From the NCBI GenBank assembly GCA_016648135.1, contig JADDOH010024966.1, positions 1-64,000 on the forward strand: 64,000 nucleotides of DNA. The letters are read 5' to 3'. The notes under the pieces were generated by a model, which was not told where the DNA came from, ran no database searches, and saw only the letters and a list, made by a program, of their open reading frames with translations. Within the stretch, counting starts at the first letter, position 1. Every line of letters starts with the position of its first letter. The translations under genes and the position numbers were made by a program. The stretch is from Agrypnia vestita (Eukaryota > Arthropoda > Insecta > Trichoptera > Phryganeidae). Below, one piece after another: positions 10,447-21,825 of this stretch.

Positions 10447-11140
10447 AACACATTTTTATATATTTACTCTCTTCTATTTCTGAGACGAAAAATGTTTTGA
10501 AATTGTTTGAACGCAAACTCACAAAGAGAATTCCGAGCCAAATAGAAATAATATTTCATCGGACGTCCTTTTGAAATGTGCAATAAAGATGACAAACACA
10601 ACATAATGACGAACGAAGTAGTAATACTTCCATGCAACACAGTTGCGCTGAAGTATATACGATCATTCGATCGAGAGCCGCTGCGCGAGAGAAATCATTT
10701 ATGAAACCAACGGAATGTATTTATTCGCGATAAATAAAGCTTCAATGTGAGCCGTAATTAACAGTGTGTTTGTCTAGATTATAGATACAACTGTTTTACA
10801 AGATGAGGCGTTTATTTACCGAGACGCTGAATATCATTAGGCACGTATGATGGAAGGTATCGAGAAATTGATGACGAGTATTCTGAACACTAGTAGACTA
10901 AAAACAGAGAAGGCATGGACGAATTCAGAATTCGTCAGGAAAATAAAGGCGGGTGGTGGATACAAGCAAAGCCAGCAGGACTGCGACTGGAATTCAGTGG
11001 AATCCCCGATTTGATTCTGGAGGAAAAAAACATTGACAATAAAACGCAGAAGGAACGCGCTATTTGTTATGCAACTTTCATGAGAAAATTCACTGAGTGC
11101 CACTGAAAAAACATCTACAATACGTTTTAATAAATATGTG
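10447..11140. other. No recognised gene; one unassigned ORF
   Basis: An ORF at 10915-11106 (+) encodes 63 aa, including KGGWWIQAKPAG. It has no motif I recognise and no conserved flank. I treat it as unassigned. Confidence 0.4.
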
Positions 11141-11640
11141 ACACTTATTTATTTATGGTTTTTGTGTTTAATTTGTTTATTAAACCATTTAATTAATTTA
11201 TTTTTTAGCGAAATTTAAAATAAATTAAATTTAATGAATATTATTATTACTGAAATTAAAAATAAATTAAATTTTAATAATTATTAATGAAAATTAAAAT
11301 AAATTAAATTTAATGAATATTATTATTACTAAAATTTAAAATAAATTAAATTTTAATAAATATTATTATTAAGTTCTGCGGGTTAACTATTTTTAAGTGT
11401 TACAGCTGTTTCGGCTTGCAAGGCCATTATCAAACAGTGGATATACCATGTACAAACGACTTATTTATAAAATTTAAGTTGCCCCTTCCCCTTTAGAGTA
11501 ATTAGATATTTGTGGTAAAGCCCTATATTAATATTCGTTTTCCCGGAGCACTTATCATTAAAGGTGCCTCGGTTTACGTTATGCTTACTTATCCAAAATT
11601 TAATTTATTTTAAATTTAGCTAAAAATAAATATGTGATAC
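11140..11640 (+). repeat. Interspersed repeat with AT-rich minisatellite
   Basis: From 11209 to 11372 a unit of about 40-45 bases (AAATTTAAAATAAATTAAAT plus an AT-rich remainder with TTATTATTA) occurs about four times with drift. It leads into a unique core (11370-11575) ending in TTAAAGGTGCCTCGGTTTA. Unit and core recur inverted at 8625-9050. A minus-strand hairpin with GATAATGGCC and GCCGAAAC (11403-11437) lies in the core. Confidence 0.65.
11403..11437 (-). ncRNA. Degenerate module hairpin
   Basis: On the minus strand: TTTGATAA, T, GGC...GCC, GAAAC. It has the same layout as the PLE modules, but the core is TTGATAA rather than CTGANGA, so ribozyme activity is not expected. Confidence 0.3.
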
Positions 11641-12002
11641 TATTCTAAATTAAAAATCAACTAGAAATACATCCATTCAGAAAACGTTTTCAACGGCTCG
11701 ATGCCGCATTCGGTCTGGTTAGAACCGTATTATTAAGAAAAGGGCTTTTAAATCAGGCAGCGGCCGACAACATCTGAAACAAATAACAACCCGAGCGTCC
11801 AGGAGGTAATCTGCTGGAGTTAATAAAGAAGTTCGGAAGAGAAGTGCATCTTGCGGGCCAGCGTCGCTGGTATTTATTCGCCAACAGACTACACAGCGAG
11901 ACTCCGGACTCAGGAGTCGAAACTTCAACAACTACGTGACAGGTTTAATTTGTTAACAAAACTTGGCTACACTACAACTTGAATATTCAATCAGTAAGTC
12001 GA
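11641..12002. other. No gene recognised
   Basis: A moderately GC-rich patch (11700-11940) with a 70-aa minus-strand ORF and no motif. Nothing supportable. Confidence 0.45.
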
Positions 12003-12330
12003 TATTTAGCGGGAGCGTGCAGTGATAACAAGAAGCATGACTTTTTCCTAAGCATATATTTTGAAAAGAAACCGAAATAAGAGTATCATAATACTCCCAT
12101 CACAATAATTAATACAATATTAAACTGTGACTGGTTGCGGATATTTTATACGAACCGTATGTTTTTACCCGCGGAGGTAGAGGGCGGACTGATTACAGCT
12201 TTTTTAAAAATTAACACAATATTCAGTATATCATGATATTCTGCAAGATAAATATTTAATTTCGATTTTTTGTTCTCTTGATATTTATGTTCTGTAATTT
12301 TGATAAAGCTGTGCACGCTTAAATTAAATA
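12003..12330. repeat. Repeat arms related to 3.15 kb and 49.5 kb
   Basis: AGCGGGAGCGTGCAGTGATA (12008-12095 region) matches the left arm of the 3.15-kb fold-back. Then 12137-12190 (ATTTTATACGAACCGTATGT plus CCCGCGGAGG and GGGCGGACTGATTA) matches the hairpin family at 49.42-49.70 kb, partly in reverse. This looks like a mosaic of two repeats with no coding capacity. Confidence 0.5.
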
Positions 12331-15254
12331 GATATACATTATATAATAAATAAAAATGTAGTCATTTTATAAAGGTTCCCGCCAGCCATAGCCTAGGATC
12401 CAAAAATTTTTTTAGATGTTACTTTTAAATTCAAATAAAGGGTTATGGGGAGGGCGGAGCGCGGCGCGGCCTTAAATAATAAAGACTACGAATACGACCA
12501 CCAGCGGAGGGTGACTATATGTTCACCAGGGGGATGCTAGAGTACAAAGTGACCAAAATCTTGAACGAATCGGATTCAATACAAGAGGGAGGGAAGAGGG
12601 TGCCTATGTTTTGCGCAGGACCCTAAAGAATAATCATCGAATTACATGAACGAACAATTATATAAACGGGAAATGGTATGGCCACGGGGATGAAGAGGGT
12701 ATGAATGTTTAATAGATTCCATAATGATTGGAATAGATGACATTTGTATAATACTAAAAGATCTACCGAGAGAATCGATAAATAACGAAATATCCTCTTA
12801 TTAGCCTAATAACGTGTTTCCGCATAATTAAAGTAGAATCAAGCTTACGTAAAGTGAGCTAAACATAATACAGACGACTCAGTTAACAGAAATTCGCTAC
12901 GGCGGCGCCCAGTTAAGTGACGTGAACGTATCCTTTTACTTTTATTTTACTATTTTTAATTTCATAGTAATTCATTTAAGTATATATAGAAAAAAATAGA
13001 AGGTGGCCTAAAATTTTCTGTAATGTAATATACAACGAATATGCCGAAATTTCCCTAAAAAGCTATTCAATATTTACGGTTCAAAATCCCAAGTAAAAAA
13101 GAAAACTACAAATATAAGTAACAAAGTACATTATCATGTCAGCAAGTTACGAGGTATTTATCTCCGAGCTAGTAACTCGGGAACAAATGGTAAAGGGCCA
13201 TTTTATTAAGCATTCAAATTATTTAGAACGCACCTTTTAAAAAACTAGAGGCATAAATGCCTTCTTCACGTCTCTTTTATAATGCTTAATTTTATATTCA
13301 TTTAAGATGGCGATGAAACCATTTTTCCGATTTATAAAATAGATATATTCCATACCCGAAGACAGATATACAATAGCGATATTATTGTGAAATACGTACA
13401 AAACGTAACGAAATAAAATCCAACCAGCTGCAATTGCGAAAACAATGTGGAGGTTTTCTTTACTTCGCGACATTTTATTAATGTTACTTAAATATTAAGG
13501 GTGCGTTAAGCGTCAATTTGAGATGAGTAGTGGACTTGAAAAGATTAGATAAGAGAAGAAAAGAAATTTCTTTGTGATAGGTGAAAGTCGGGTAGATTCG
13601 AGAAATCCACAGACAAAGTTATAAAGCCTCCACCGAGAAAACATTTTATTGAAATAAAGCAACATTCGATGCCTTCACTCACAACAGATGTCCCTGTTGT
13701 GAGTGATTGTTTACAGGCTTATTTATTACGCTTAAAATATCGCCATTGGCCTACAAGGTTATGTAACAAATCCGTTAGAATGATAAACATTATGCACACG
13801 CACCCTACCGTACTCCAACAGCGCACTCTACAGCACGCAATCGCGATAATAGCAATCAACTCACGACTAGTTAGTGCTCAGTCTGTACCGCCAAAATGAT
13901 TTGGCGGTGCAGGCTGAGCATATCTATACAATACGAATGGACGTGCTCAACACTAATCCTGTAATGTACGAGATCAAAATTTCATCCCTGCACGCGCACT
14001 TTTCCAATCATCCATCCAATTTAAAAAATATATCAACCATTATAAAAATTTCATTTAAAAAGCACTTTGCTTGTATGTTGAGACGGGGAAAAAATGGTTT
14101 TCAACGAATGTGGTAGAAAATTGCTTAAATCGGATAAACTTTCAGCATTGTTGGAATGGTAAATGAAACGCCAGTGTCCGGGTTTTATACATATCGTGCA
14201 TAAAACCCGCGACAGGTGGAAAGCTTTGTAACGAGGACATTTTAAAAAAAAACAATAAAATACAAAACCTGAATTCACGCCGCACGTTCAAAGGCCAGCG
14301 GGGATGGAAGCCAAAAATCAAACTCCCAACGACTAATAGAGCGAAAAACGAAATGATGCAAAAATGAAAATGCGTCGTGGCGGAGTGGAAAACAATGGGC
14401 GAGCCAGGACTACACACAGTCACGCGGAGCGCTTCGGCATTCCTCTTAACGACACGGGGTGACGCTTGCCAATAACGGATACCTTCTGGGCTGAAAATTA
14501 CGTTTCTTAGAAAATCAAACAATGGAACGGACATTTATTAATTTGACGACATTAGTCACTTACGACACCGCAATTTATGAAAATAAACAAACTTTGTACT
14601 TGAAAACATCAAAAAGAAATATTTGTCAATGCTATCGAGGTTTCAGCGTGACATTCATATTAGAATCCTAAAACTTCTCAGTTTTATTTATATTAGTTAT
14701 ATTTCATGTTTATAAAAATGATTCCACACACAAAAATGCAATTTCTGCCTAAACTACTAGTCGAGGTTCAGTCCTTTCGCGGGAACTTTCTGTTTTTAAT
14801 TACGGAATGAATGTTGGTATCGGTTACACCAGACTGTACAACTACACAACTACCTACTCGCATCTCATTTACTCGCTTAAGCTCATTCAGTATCTGTTGC
14901 TTTACCTTAAGTCTCCTAAAACTCAGATACGAACCTTCGGTCCTTAAAACTGGCTGTTTGATAAGTAGGTACTTGTATTAAGCAATTGAACTGACACACA
15001 TGTTTAACGCCATCTTTCGAAAGAAGCCTGTCAACATTTCAGACAAATGTATGGAGAATATGTTTATATAGCTGTTGAAAGTGCTCGAGTTGGTTAAGTC
15101 AATAAATATGGAAAATGAGCAATATCATTATCAGTGATTCGATTCCCCTTTTTGGATGGGAAGACGGGGAGGAAATCAAGAGGAAGTGACATGCTATTTA
15201 TAAAGACCAAGCGCTTTCCATAACTATAATCAGATTTTGGTTTAATTAATTCAA
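12331..15254. other. Long stretch without recognised genes; small hairpins
   Basis: A 78-aa minus-strand ORF at 13237-13473 has hydrophobic stretches but no recognised motif. ACGCACC-like sequences in inverted orientation flank it (13227 and 13500), so it may sit in a small MITE. Short hairpins occur at 13675-13706 (13-bp perfect stem), 13875-13920 (near-perfect, with ACCGCCAAA/TTTGGCGGT) and 14179-14209 (CGGGTTTTAT/ATAAAACCCG). Otherwise nothing was recognised. Confidence 0.45.
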
Positions 15255-15746
15255 GCATGGACGAATATCCGTTTTTGATGTAGACCGATTGAGGTGAATT
15301 CGGAAAATACGGTCAGAAAAATCCTTGGTATCGTGTTAGAGAGATTGCTTACATTGTAAACATCTCAACTGAACGCGTGCAAAATATGAAACAACGCGAC
15401 AAACTGGGCATGATAAAGCTATTGGCAAGATGTGTGTCGCAATCGCTGCAGCAAAAGTCGTCGATCTCTATTCTCCAGTTTTGGCCCCGTGCGATTTAAT
15501 TTTATTTTCAAACATGAAAAGAGCGGCTTGGCGGAACGCAGATCACATCAAACGAAAAAGTCATCACCGAAACAGAGGCCTATTTTACGCGTTGCGAGTT
15601 CGATAAATTTTTTGGATCGCTTAAAAAGGTTGTACCATCGGTGAATCGGTTAGAAGCATTCGAAATTTTGGATACACCGGAAAATGATCCGTATACCGTG
15701 GACCGATATGATCAACAACACGGAGGCGCTTCAGAGAGCAGGAGCC
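15255..15746 (+). pseudogene. Decayed mariner-like transposase
   Basis: In shifting frames the sequence reads REIAYIVNISTERVQNM (helix-turn-helix-like, about 15342-15390), then HDKA, YSPVLAPCDLILF (equivalent of the mariner YSPDLAPxD box) and ITSNEKVITETEAYF from the C-terminal part. The section between the DNA-binding domain and the second catalytic Asp is missing. The YSPDLAP Asp is Val, and several frameshifts are present. It is a second mariner lineage, distinct from the intact one at 26.7-28.0 kb. A PLE hairpin has inserted directly downstream. Confidence 0.55.
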
Positions 15747-15988
15747 AGTAGAGAGCTAACTTCAGGTTTGTGTTTTCTGGGGTATTACGCCGTGTTATTA
15801 CGATCTTTCGGGCCGACGCTTCGGATCCCATTGCAGGGTCCATCGTCAGCCCTGATGATGGACCCTGCAATGGGATCCGAAACGTCGGCCCGAAAGTTCG
15901 TAATAACGCGACATAATACCCCAGAAAACACAAACCTGAAGTTTCTGAGTGGCCGTGAAAACCTAAGAACATTCTTAGTAGAGAGCTA
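15747..15988. mobile_element. PLE-derived hairpin element with 12-bp TSD
   Basis: A 218-bp insert (15759-15976) is flanked by the perfect direct repeat AGTAGAGAGCTA (15747-15758 and 15977-15988). The insert is an inverted pair: the right arm from about 15850 is complementary to 15761-15849. Each arm holds CTGAYGA, a stem, GAA and GGGTATTA-type sequence. The right arm extends about 34 bases further (to AACCTAAGAACATTCTT). The same arm sequence ends the PLE at 61.29-61.83 kb, so this is a PLE-derived, non-coding insertion. Confidence 0.75.
15846..15890 (+). ncRNA. Hammerhead-like ribozyme motif, family A
   Basis: CTGATGA (15852-15858), one U, stem II (GGA-CCC pairing GGG-A-UCC, loop UGCAAU), GAAA (15879-15882), then ACGU and C. 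Cleavage would follow the C at 15886. The bases after it (GGC) can pair with GCC just before CTGATGA as stem I. ACGU is self-complementary, so stem III would need two copies, as in dimeric hammerheads. The extra U before stem II and the bulged A are non-canonical. The opposite arm has CTGACGA and GAAG. Confidence 0.55.
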
Positions 15989-16080
15989 CTTTTTTCGGAT
16001 GTTAAAGTGAAAAAGGTTTAAAAAATTAATTTTATTATTATTATTTGTTTTATCTTCTTATATTCATTAACTACACCTGC

Positions 16081-16110
16081 ATGTTTCGGATAAACCTTTC
16101 CATCGTCAGG
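16081..16110 (-). ncRNA. Hammerhead-like module in a PLE 3' end
   Basis: On the minus strand: CTGACGA, T, GGA...UCC stem with loop AAGGUUUA, GAAAC, ATG. It lies about 125 bases downstream of a PLE C-terminal relic on the same strand. Confidence 0.5.
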
Positions 16111-16234
16111 GTGTTTTATAAATGTCAAAATATCAAAATGAATGATGTCTTTTGTTTTTTGGTTTTCTAAATTATGTTTAAATATTACTGCTGAAGTTCT
16201 TGGTTATACAAATTTAATGGAATTTTTCTTAAGT

Positions 16235-16395
16235 TGGACTAGTAGTTAAATTTAATTGATTATTAATAATATTTTGTTTACTTTTACATGCTTTACTAAT
16301 TTCTAACGATTTTAAAATATTCAATTTCAGACCAAAAATTTTTATGTGTAAAATAGAAAGCCCTAAATTCTTATCAAAACCGTGATCATTTTCTA
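16235..16395 (-). pseudogene. Penelope-like element, C-terminal relic
   Basis: The minus-strand frame reads from ENDHGFDKNLGLSIL to LKLNILKSLEISKACKSKQN and NIINNQLNL. PLE proteins end in a GIY-YIG domain whose last helix has this L-N-L-E-SLEI-K layout followed by an LN-Q/D-N-L tail. About 53 codons are open, then a stop. The core of the endonuclease and the reverse transcriptase are not seen upstream. The hammerhead-like module follows on the same strand, matching the layout of the other PLE ends here. Confidence 0.55.
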
Positions 16396-16399
16396 ATAA

Positions 16400-17349
16400 A
16401 TTATTTAATATAATTAATGAATATAAGTAGATAAGAACATATAATAATTTTTTTTTTAAATCTCAATCTACAAAATTGCTTAACCAATTGAAAAAATGAG
16501 AAAGGTTTCTTGTGAAAAAAAGGCAGCATAGGACAGAAGGGTTTTCGCATAAGTAACCGCCAAAACGTCAAGGGGAACTGACAAGGCACAGAAAGAAGAA
16601 AAATAATTTCCCATAACATTTTATTGTATAGACATATAATACAAGTATGTCAGATCAAGATCAACTCAACCAAGTTGATTTCTGTCGTGAGAACAGCCTA
16701 CCCTTACATCTTTTAAAACAAACTTTACTTTTAAGGAACATTATATTAATAAATTTATCTATTTTGTAATATCCGTTTTTATGTTGTGAAAGAAACTTTT
16801 CCCTGTACCTGTTGGAACCTAGTAAATTAAAGTTGATTGTACCTATATATTATGTATTTCGCGAGTGAAACAGATAGATAGAGCATACAAACAACATATT
16901 CCTGATTCTGAAGAAGAAAAATCCTATGCACAATCGTGTCGTACGAATGTGTCCGCTGCGGGAGTTTCCCCGTATCGCACACATCGGTCAGCCTGAGTGA
17001 TGACCGCGGAAATATCCGCCAGAGAAGTATATTATTAAGTACCTACCGACTATAGAGACGCTCCGAGACAACAACTGTCGATCGTTAATCATATTGCGGC
17101 GCTGTCGGGCGGCCAAAGCAGACACAGAGTATTGTTTTTGTGATTTTGTGGAAGTTATTATCATTTCGGTATATTTTTTGTTTGCTTCATAAAAACCGCG
17201 TTACGACAAATATTATGGTCATCTTAATAAGAATTATTGTTTCAATTTCATTTTGGGTAAGATACTTTTGACCTCTTAGCTTCTGTCGTGTTTTGGTAAA
17301 AGAAAAACAGTTTATTTTCATTAATTTCCCAAATGAACCCTTTAACCAA
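16400..17349. other. No gene recognised
   Basis: AT-rich to about 16900, then a GC-richer patch (16920-17120). No motif, repeat or RNA was recognised. Confidence 0.45.
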
Positions 17350-17482
17350 TGTACGCGAAGACGTACGAGCGTGGATGAGGCGAGAGTTGCGTGTCAGGGC
17401 AGAAGAGTATGGCGGTCTGTCCTCTCTGCCCACCCTCCCGCGGGGAAACGGGGTGATGGTAAGCAAGCAAGTAAGTAAGCGA
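17350..17482 (+). pseudogene. LINE family A 3' end, copy A3 (short)
   Basis: The last roughly 40 codons of family A: VDEARVACQGRR followed by SLSSLPT-like sequence, the CCCGCGGGGAAACGG block and a (AAGC/AAGT)n tail to 17482. A heavily 5'-truncated insertion. Confidence 0.7.
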
Positions 17483-18021
17483 CCGATGTACCGACTTTTA
17501 GGACCCTGCGGATAACTTACTTTCCAAAATTTGTTAATTAAATGTATATTTTTTTCTATTCTTTTATTTTGAGTTACAAGTAAGTAACAAGACTTATTGA
17601 AACTTAACTGTATATAATTTTCTATTTTAATTTTAATGTATACTTCTGTTATGTAATCACTGCATGTTTCAAATAAATAAATAAAATTAAATATATAAAA
17701 AATAACTCAGGTAATTCTCCTGGATTTATATATAAAGTATATACACAGAGTGCAATCTGTTGCACATTTTGATCAGTTGCACTCTAAAATCCCGAGGAAA
17801 ATATTGTTAAACTCCCAGACATATGTACATGACGTACGTCGACGAGGGATTGCGTAAAATGATTATTTCAAATATATTTTTCATTTAATAATCAACCACT
17901 TCCCGTTTTAAATATGTTACGAATCTTCGATACGAGTGATACAATGCATGCGTTCGAAACGGTCAGAAAGTTCCAAAAGGTTCCAATAAATTTTAATCAA
18001 ACATTTGATAAAAGTCGTTAT
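17483..18021. other. No gene; possible LINE 3' UTR
   Basis: 17590-17690 ends in CAAATAAATAAATAAAATTAA, like a LINE 3' tail, but no coding part was found. The rest is unrecognised. Confidence 0.4.
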
Positions 18022-19103
18022 GGCGATCGTCCAGCAGAGGAGCAAATTTCACCATTTTTCCTCGTATCTTCTCTTGCGTTTTTATCACATTTTTGTATGG
18101 AAAAATCTCATTTTAAAATTTATTCATCAGGGTAAATATATGTTAATCACTGTATCTTGTTAAAATGACACAAACTAAATTGTGTAATTGATTACTAAAT
18201 TACCAAAAATCTTCGATGTTTTAAAAATGAAGAAAATTGCCCCACTTTGTGGGATTTTTATGACTGAATTGTCACGTGAGATGTCCTTTTTATTCAATTA
18301 TATTACAAAGTAAACGATTATTTTAAACTTATTACAATTATTGCAAAATCTGTTAGTTTATTTACTTGCAATTTGTGTTTTAAAAACACTGTTTTTCAAA
18401 AAAAAAACTTTTATTGTGTTTTTTTCAACTCTTTTAAATGGTTGACAATTTTTTTACTTCAATTGTCAAAATAATAGAATTATTATAATTTTAAAGTAAA
18501 CAAGAAAAAATATCAAAATCTTTGTCGATATTCCTGATTTTATATTATATATATATTTTATTATATATTATTATTTTGTATTATATTTAATCAAGACGCA
18601 ACGTATTTATCACACAGCTAAAATCTGAAATGGAGAATAAGTTTTGATTTTTTTGTATTAATTTTAAAATAATAATGTCTATTCCTTTAATTTATTAAAG
18701 AAAAAAGTTATCAACTATCTAAAAAGGATTGAAAAACACACAAAATAATTTTATAAAAAAAAGAGCGTTTTTTAAAATATAAATTGCAAGTAAACAAACT
18801 AACAGGTTTTGCAATTATTGATATAAGTTTAAGATAATTGTTTACTTTGTAATATTGTTGAATATAAAAGACATCTCAGAGGCTATTCACTCATAAAAAT
18901 CCCACAAATTGGAGCAATTTTCTTCATTTTTAAAACATCGAATTTGGTAATTTGTTAATCAATTACATAATTTAGTTTGTGTCATTTTAAAATACATGTA
19001 ACCTGATGAATAAATTTTAAAATGAGATATTTCCATACAAAAATGTGATAAAAAACGCAAGAGAAGATATGAAAAAAAAAGTGGTGAAATTTGCTCACTC
19101 TGA
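18022..19103. mobile_element. 1.06-kb inverted-repeat element
   Basis: The left arm (from GAGCAAATTTCACCA at 18040 to about 18460) and the right arm (about 18695 to 19096) are reverse complements for roughly 400 bases each, with small indels. Around 230 bases lie between them. Long blocks such as GTTTGTGTCATTTTAA and TTACAAAGTAAACGATTA occur in both arms. One further arm is at 25340-25679 and keeps an outer CGATCGTCCAGCAGA, also present at the left end here. There is no coding capacity. Such long inverted repeats fit a fold-back DNA transposon; the superfamily is unknown. Confidence 0.7.
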
Positions 19104-20815
19104 CATTTTACGAAGCGTAATAAATAAAGGCGATTTTATAATACAATTTTTAATATATCTCCCTTTTGTCTGGCGAACTTGTGCAAGCGAATTTCTCCGC
19201 AGGGCATTGATGCCATCGATCAAACAGCTGTCCGCCGAGTCAGCAGAAGTGACTGGTGACACTGCTAAGATAATAATACACGGGCTCGCAGACAGGACCA
19301 CCTTAATTATGTTCGCACGCAGACTCCGGACTCTCTCTCACCGCATTCTGAAGCCAACACTTCAAAACGCACGGTTCCTGGATAGACGATCAATGAGTCT
19401 ATTCATTTCATTCGGTTTAACATGTTTTTAAATATCTCTACGAACGATTACATAAAAAATAATTTATTAATTAAATATATTATTTGTCTCATTATAAGTA
19501 ATATATTCGGCCGTATTCTGAAAAAAAGCGATATTTATCGGTATCTTGACAGTTATTGATACGAAGAATTAACTGGCAAATATAAAGGTGTTCGATAACA
19601 ATTGAAGCATCGGCATTCTCGAAAAGGTAATTCCTCGAGTACTTAAACACGAACTGGATTGACTCAAATTGGAAAATTTCTACTTCATAAGCCTGTAAGG
19701 TGGAGGATGCGAGCTTACCGAGAAACGTCCTGTAACTTCGGCTCGGGATGATTTGGCTCAGCATGGACCGTAAAGGTTAGGATAATAACCGCCGCGTGCA
19801 TTGTTTCGCTAATGAATCGTATTAATAATTAGGCAACCGTGATGCAAAGGTCACCTTCACCGAGCAATGACAAATCGTACAATTAGTGTGGCTGATAAAG
19901 CTCGTTAATATTGTACAAAGAACAATTCGATCAAAGTATAATTTTACAAAAATATAGTAATTAAAACGGCGATGAATGAACAATCCCAAACCCGGACTCT
20001 CCGGAACCGGGAAACTTTTCCAAGCCGCGAAGTTGTATCCGCCGAAAATTCACCAAGTTCTTGCGCGGTCAAATTAAGAAAGAAAATAAAAACACCATCA
20101 AAGAAAATCAACAATTTAGATTAAAATAGTCTGGATTTTCTCCAAACAGAGCGCAGACGCGAATTAAAAAGCATTCATTCGCTTTAAGCAAAATCGATTA
20201 ACATAAAAATCAACAAACTAATTTAGATTATCGAAGAAAAATATTACGATTCAGTACTAATATTTGTACCTGAGATTGGAGCGTGTTTACCAAACGTTTC
20301 AAGTACAAGTTTGTAAATAATGATTAATTCTCGATTGCAACAATAATGGAATATCGAAAAGTAATGCTAAACGTTTACCGATACTTTCTGATCGATTTAT
20401 TATTTTCAATTAATCGGAAAACCGGAGAGCTTTGCAAGGGTCGGTGTAATATTATAAATGTAATATTATAAGTCGCATAAAATCGGTAATTTTGACTATT
20501 AGGGAAGTCATGTACCTACAGGAATACGCTAGCTTGCTGCGCGAATAGACCGAGTGAGGTAGACTCGGAGAAAACAATATTTACAAAAATACACAAAAAG
20601 GATAAGGATCCACATCTTCAAAAAAAAGTATTTCTGACCGCAAAGAATATGAGAATCTTACAATTGTGTGAATCAAATAATATTTTTCCGGTTTTAAGAT
20701 TAAACCAAATATTACCTACAAAATCGCGAAATTACAAGGAATCCAGACGGGCATTTCACGAGAGCGAGCGTAGCACTACCATTTACGTGCATTAGTGATG
20801 CGTCTGCTCTTTACT
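19104..20815. other. No gene recognised
   Basis: GC-richer ORF-bearing patches at 19170-19400 and 19960-20060 have no recognisable domain. The rest is AT-rich. Confidence 0.45.
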
Positions 20816-21445
20816 AACTACTACATAGTAGTACTACATTACATTGAAGTGTATACTTCACACCTTTTGAAGTGTAGTGTACACTACAAACTATACACAC
20901 TTCAAAGTTATTTGAAAGTATATACTTCATATACCTAGTACATTTAATTTTAAAGTGCAACTACAAAGTACACACACTTCAAAGTCATTGAAAGTACATA
21001 CTTCAAATAGTACATTTTTTACGTGAAATTTTTGGGTAGTTGATGTAGATAAATGAAGAAATCTTCAAACAACCTCCACCCCCTATGGGATAGAAAATTT
21101 CTGGCATTGAATTATAAAATGTATGGAATTTTGGGATTGAAGAAATTTGTGGAAACTGAAACAACCCCCCCCTCCCTGGTTTTGAAAATTTTCTAGTAGC
21201 ACACTTTTCAAGAAGCATTTCTTGTAGGTCACTACAATCTTGTAGTACTACAATTAGTTCACTTCATTAGTACTACAATTTTGTAGTATTGCAATAGTTC
21301 ACTATATTAATACTACAATTAGTTCACTTCATTATTACTACAATTCCGTAGTACTACAATTAGTTCACTTCATGTAGTTTTTATTACAAATGTAGTGTAC
21401 ACTTTGTAGCCTTCAAACTGGTGAACGTGTGTGTGTTGTAGTCTT
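20816..21445. repeat. Cluster of short subterminal-type repeats (probable MITE)
   Basis: The left part has two diverged units (about 20886-20945 and 20961-21015) with CACTTCAAAG, GAAAGTA and TACTTCA. The right part (21220-21390) has four units of TAGTACTACAATTAGTTCAC-type sequence. GTAGTGTACACT occurs on both sides in inverted relation. A G/C-homopolymer-rich middle (21060-21180) has a partial internal duplication. Many short subterminal motifs around a short core fit a non-autonomous hAT-like transposon, but no target duplication was seen. Confidence 0.5.
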
Positions 21446-21825
21446 CATTTTGAAATGTCGTTTTTCCTTTCGCTAATTTAGATAGATAAATCTTATAATC
21501 TTTCTATTAGATAAATTTTGTGAAAGTAAAAAAAAAGATGTGATGTTATTGGGCCTGTACATATAATACGCTATAGAAAAGTAATTTTGTCGTGGAGCAT
21601 TGTCAAAGTGAGACAACCGTAAAATATTTATTATCTGCGAACCATGTCATTATAGATGCAGTGAACTAATGATAATAAATGTCGTGATGTAACTCAAAAC
21701 GTCGGCAGCTGTCGCTTCAGCAATCAATCCGCCAAATTATTATTTGATGCTTTGCTAGCCCACGTGATCAATATTAGTCAAAAAGATTGACGGTGCCTTA
21801 ATGACAAGAAAGATACAAATCTACA
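21446..21825. other. No gene recognised
   Basis: AT-rich with no repeat match seen. Confidence 0.45.

Noticed and set aside
10915..11106. 63-aa ORF with a GGWW motif
   Set aside because: No recognised domain and it sits between repeats; left as unassigned.
13237..13473. 78-aa minus-strand ORF with hydrophobic segments
   Set aside because: No recognised family and no supporting gene context; the hydrophobic look is common in AT-rich random frames.
13675..13706. microRNA precursor
   Set aside because: The perfect stem is only 13 bp, too short for a pre-miRNA of about 60-70 nt.
15712..16010. ORFs of 86 and 108 aa on opposite strands
   Set aside because: They are similar to each other only because they read the two arms of the PLE hairpin.
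20886..21390. CRISPR-like array
   Set aside because: Units are diverged, irregularly spaced and transposon-like, and the genome is eukaryotic.
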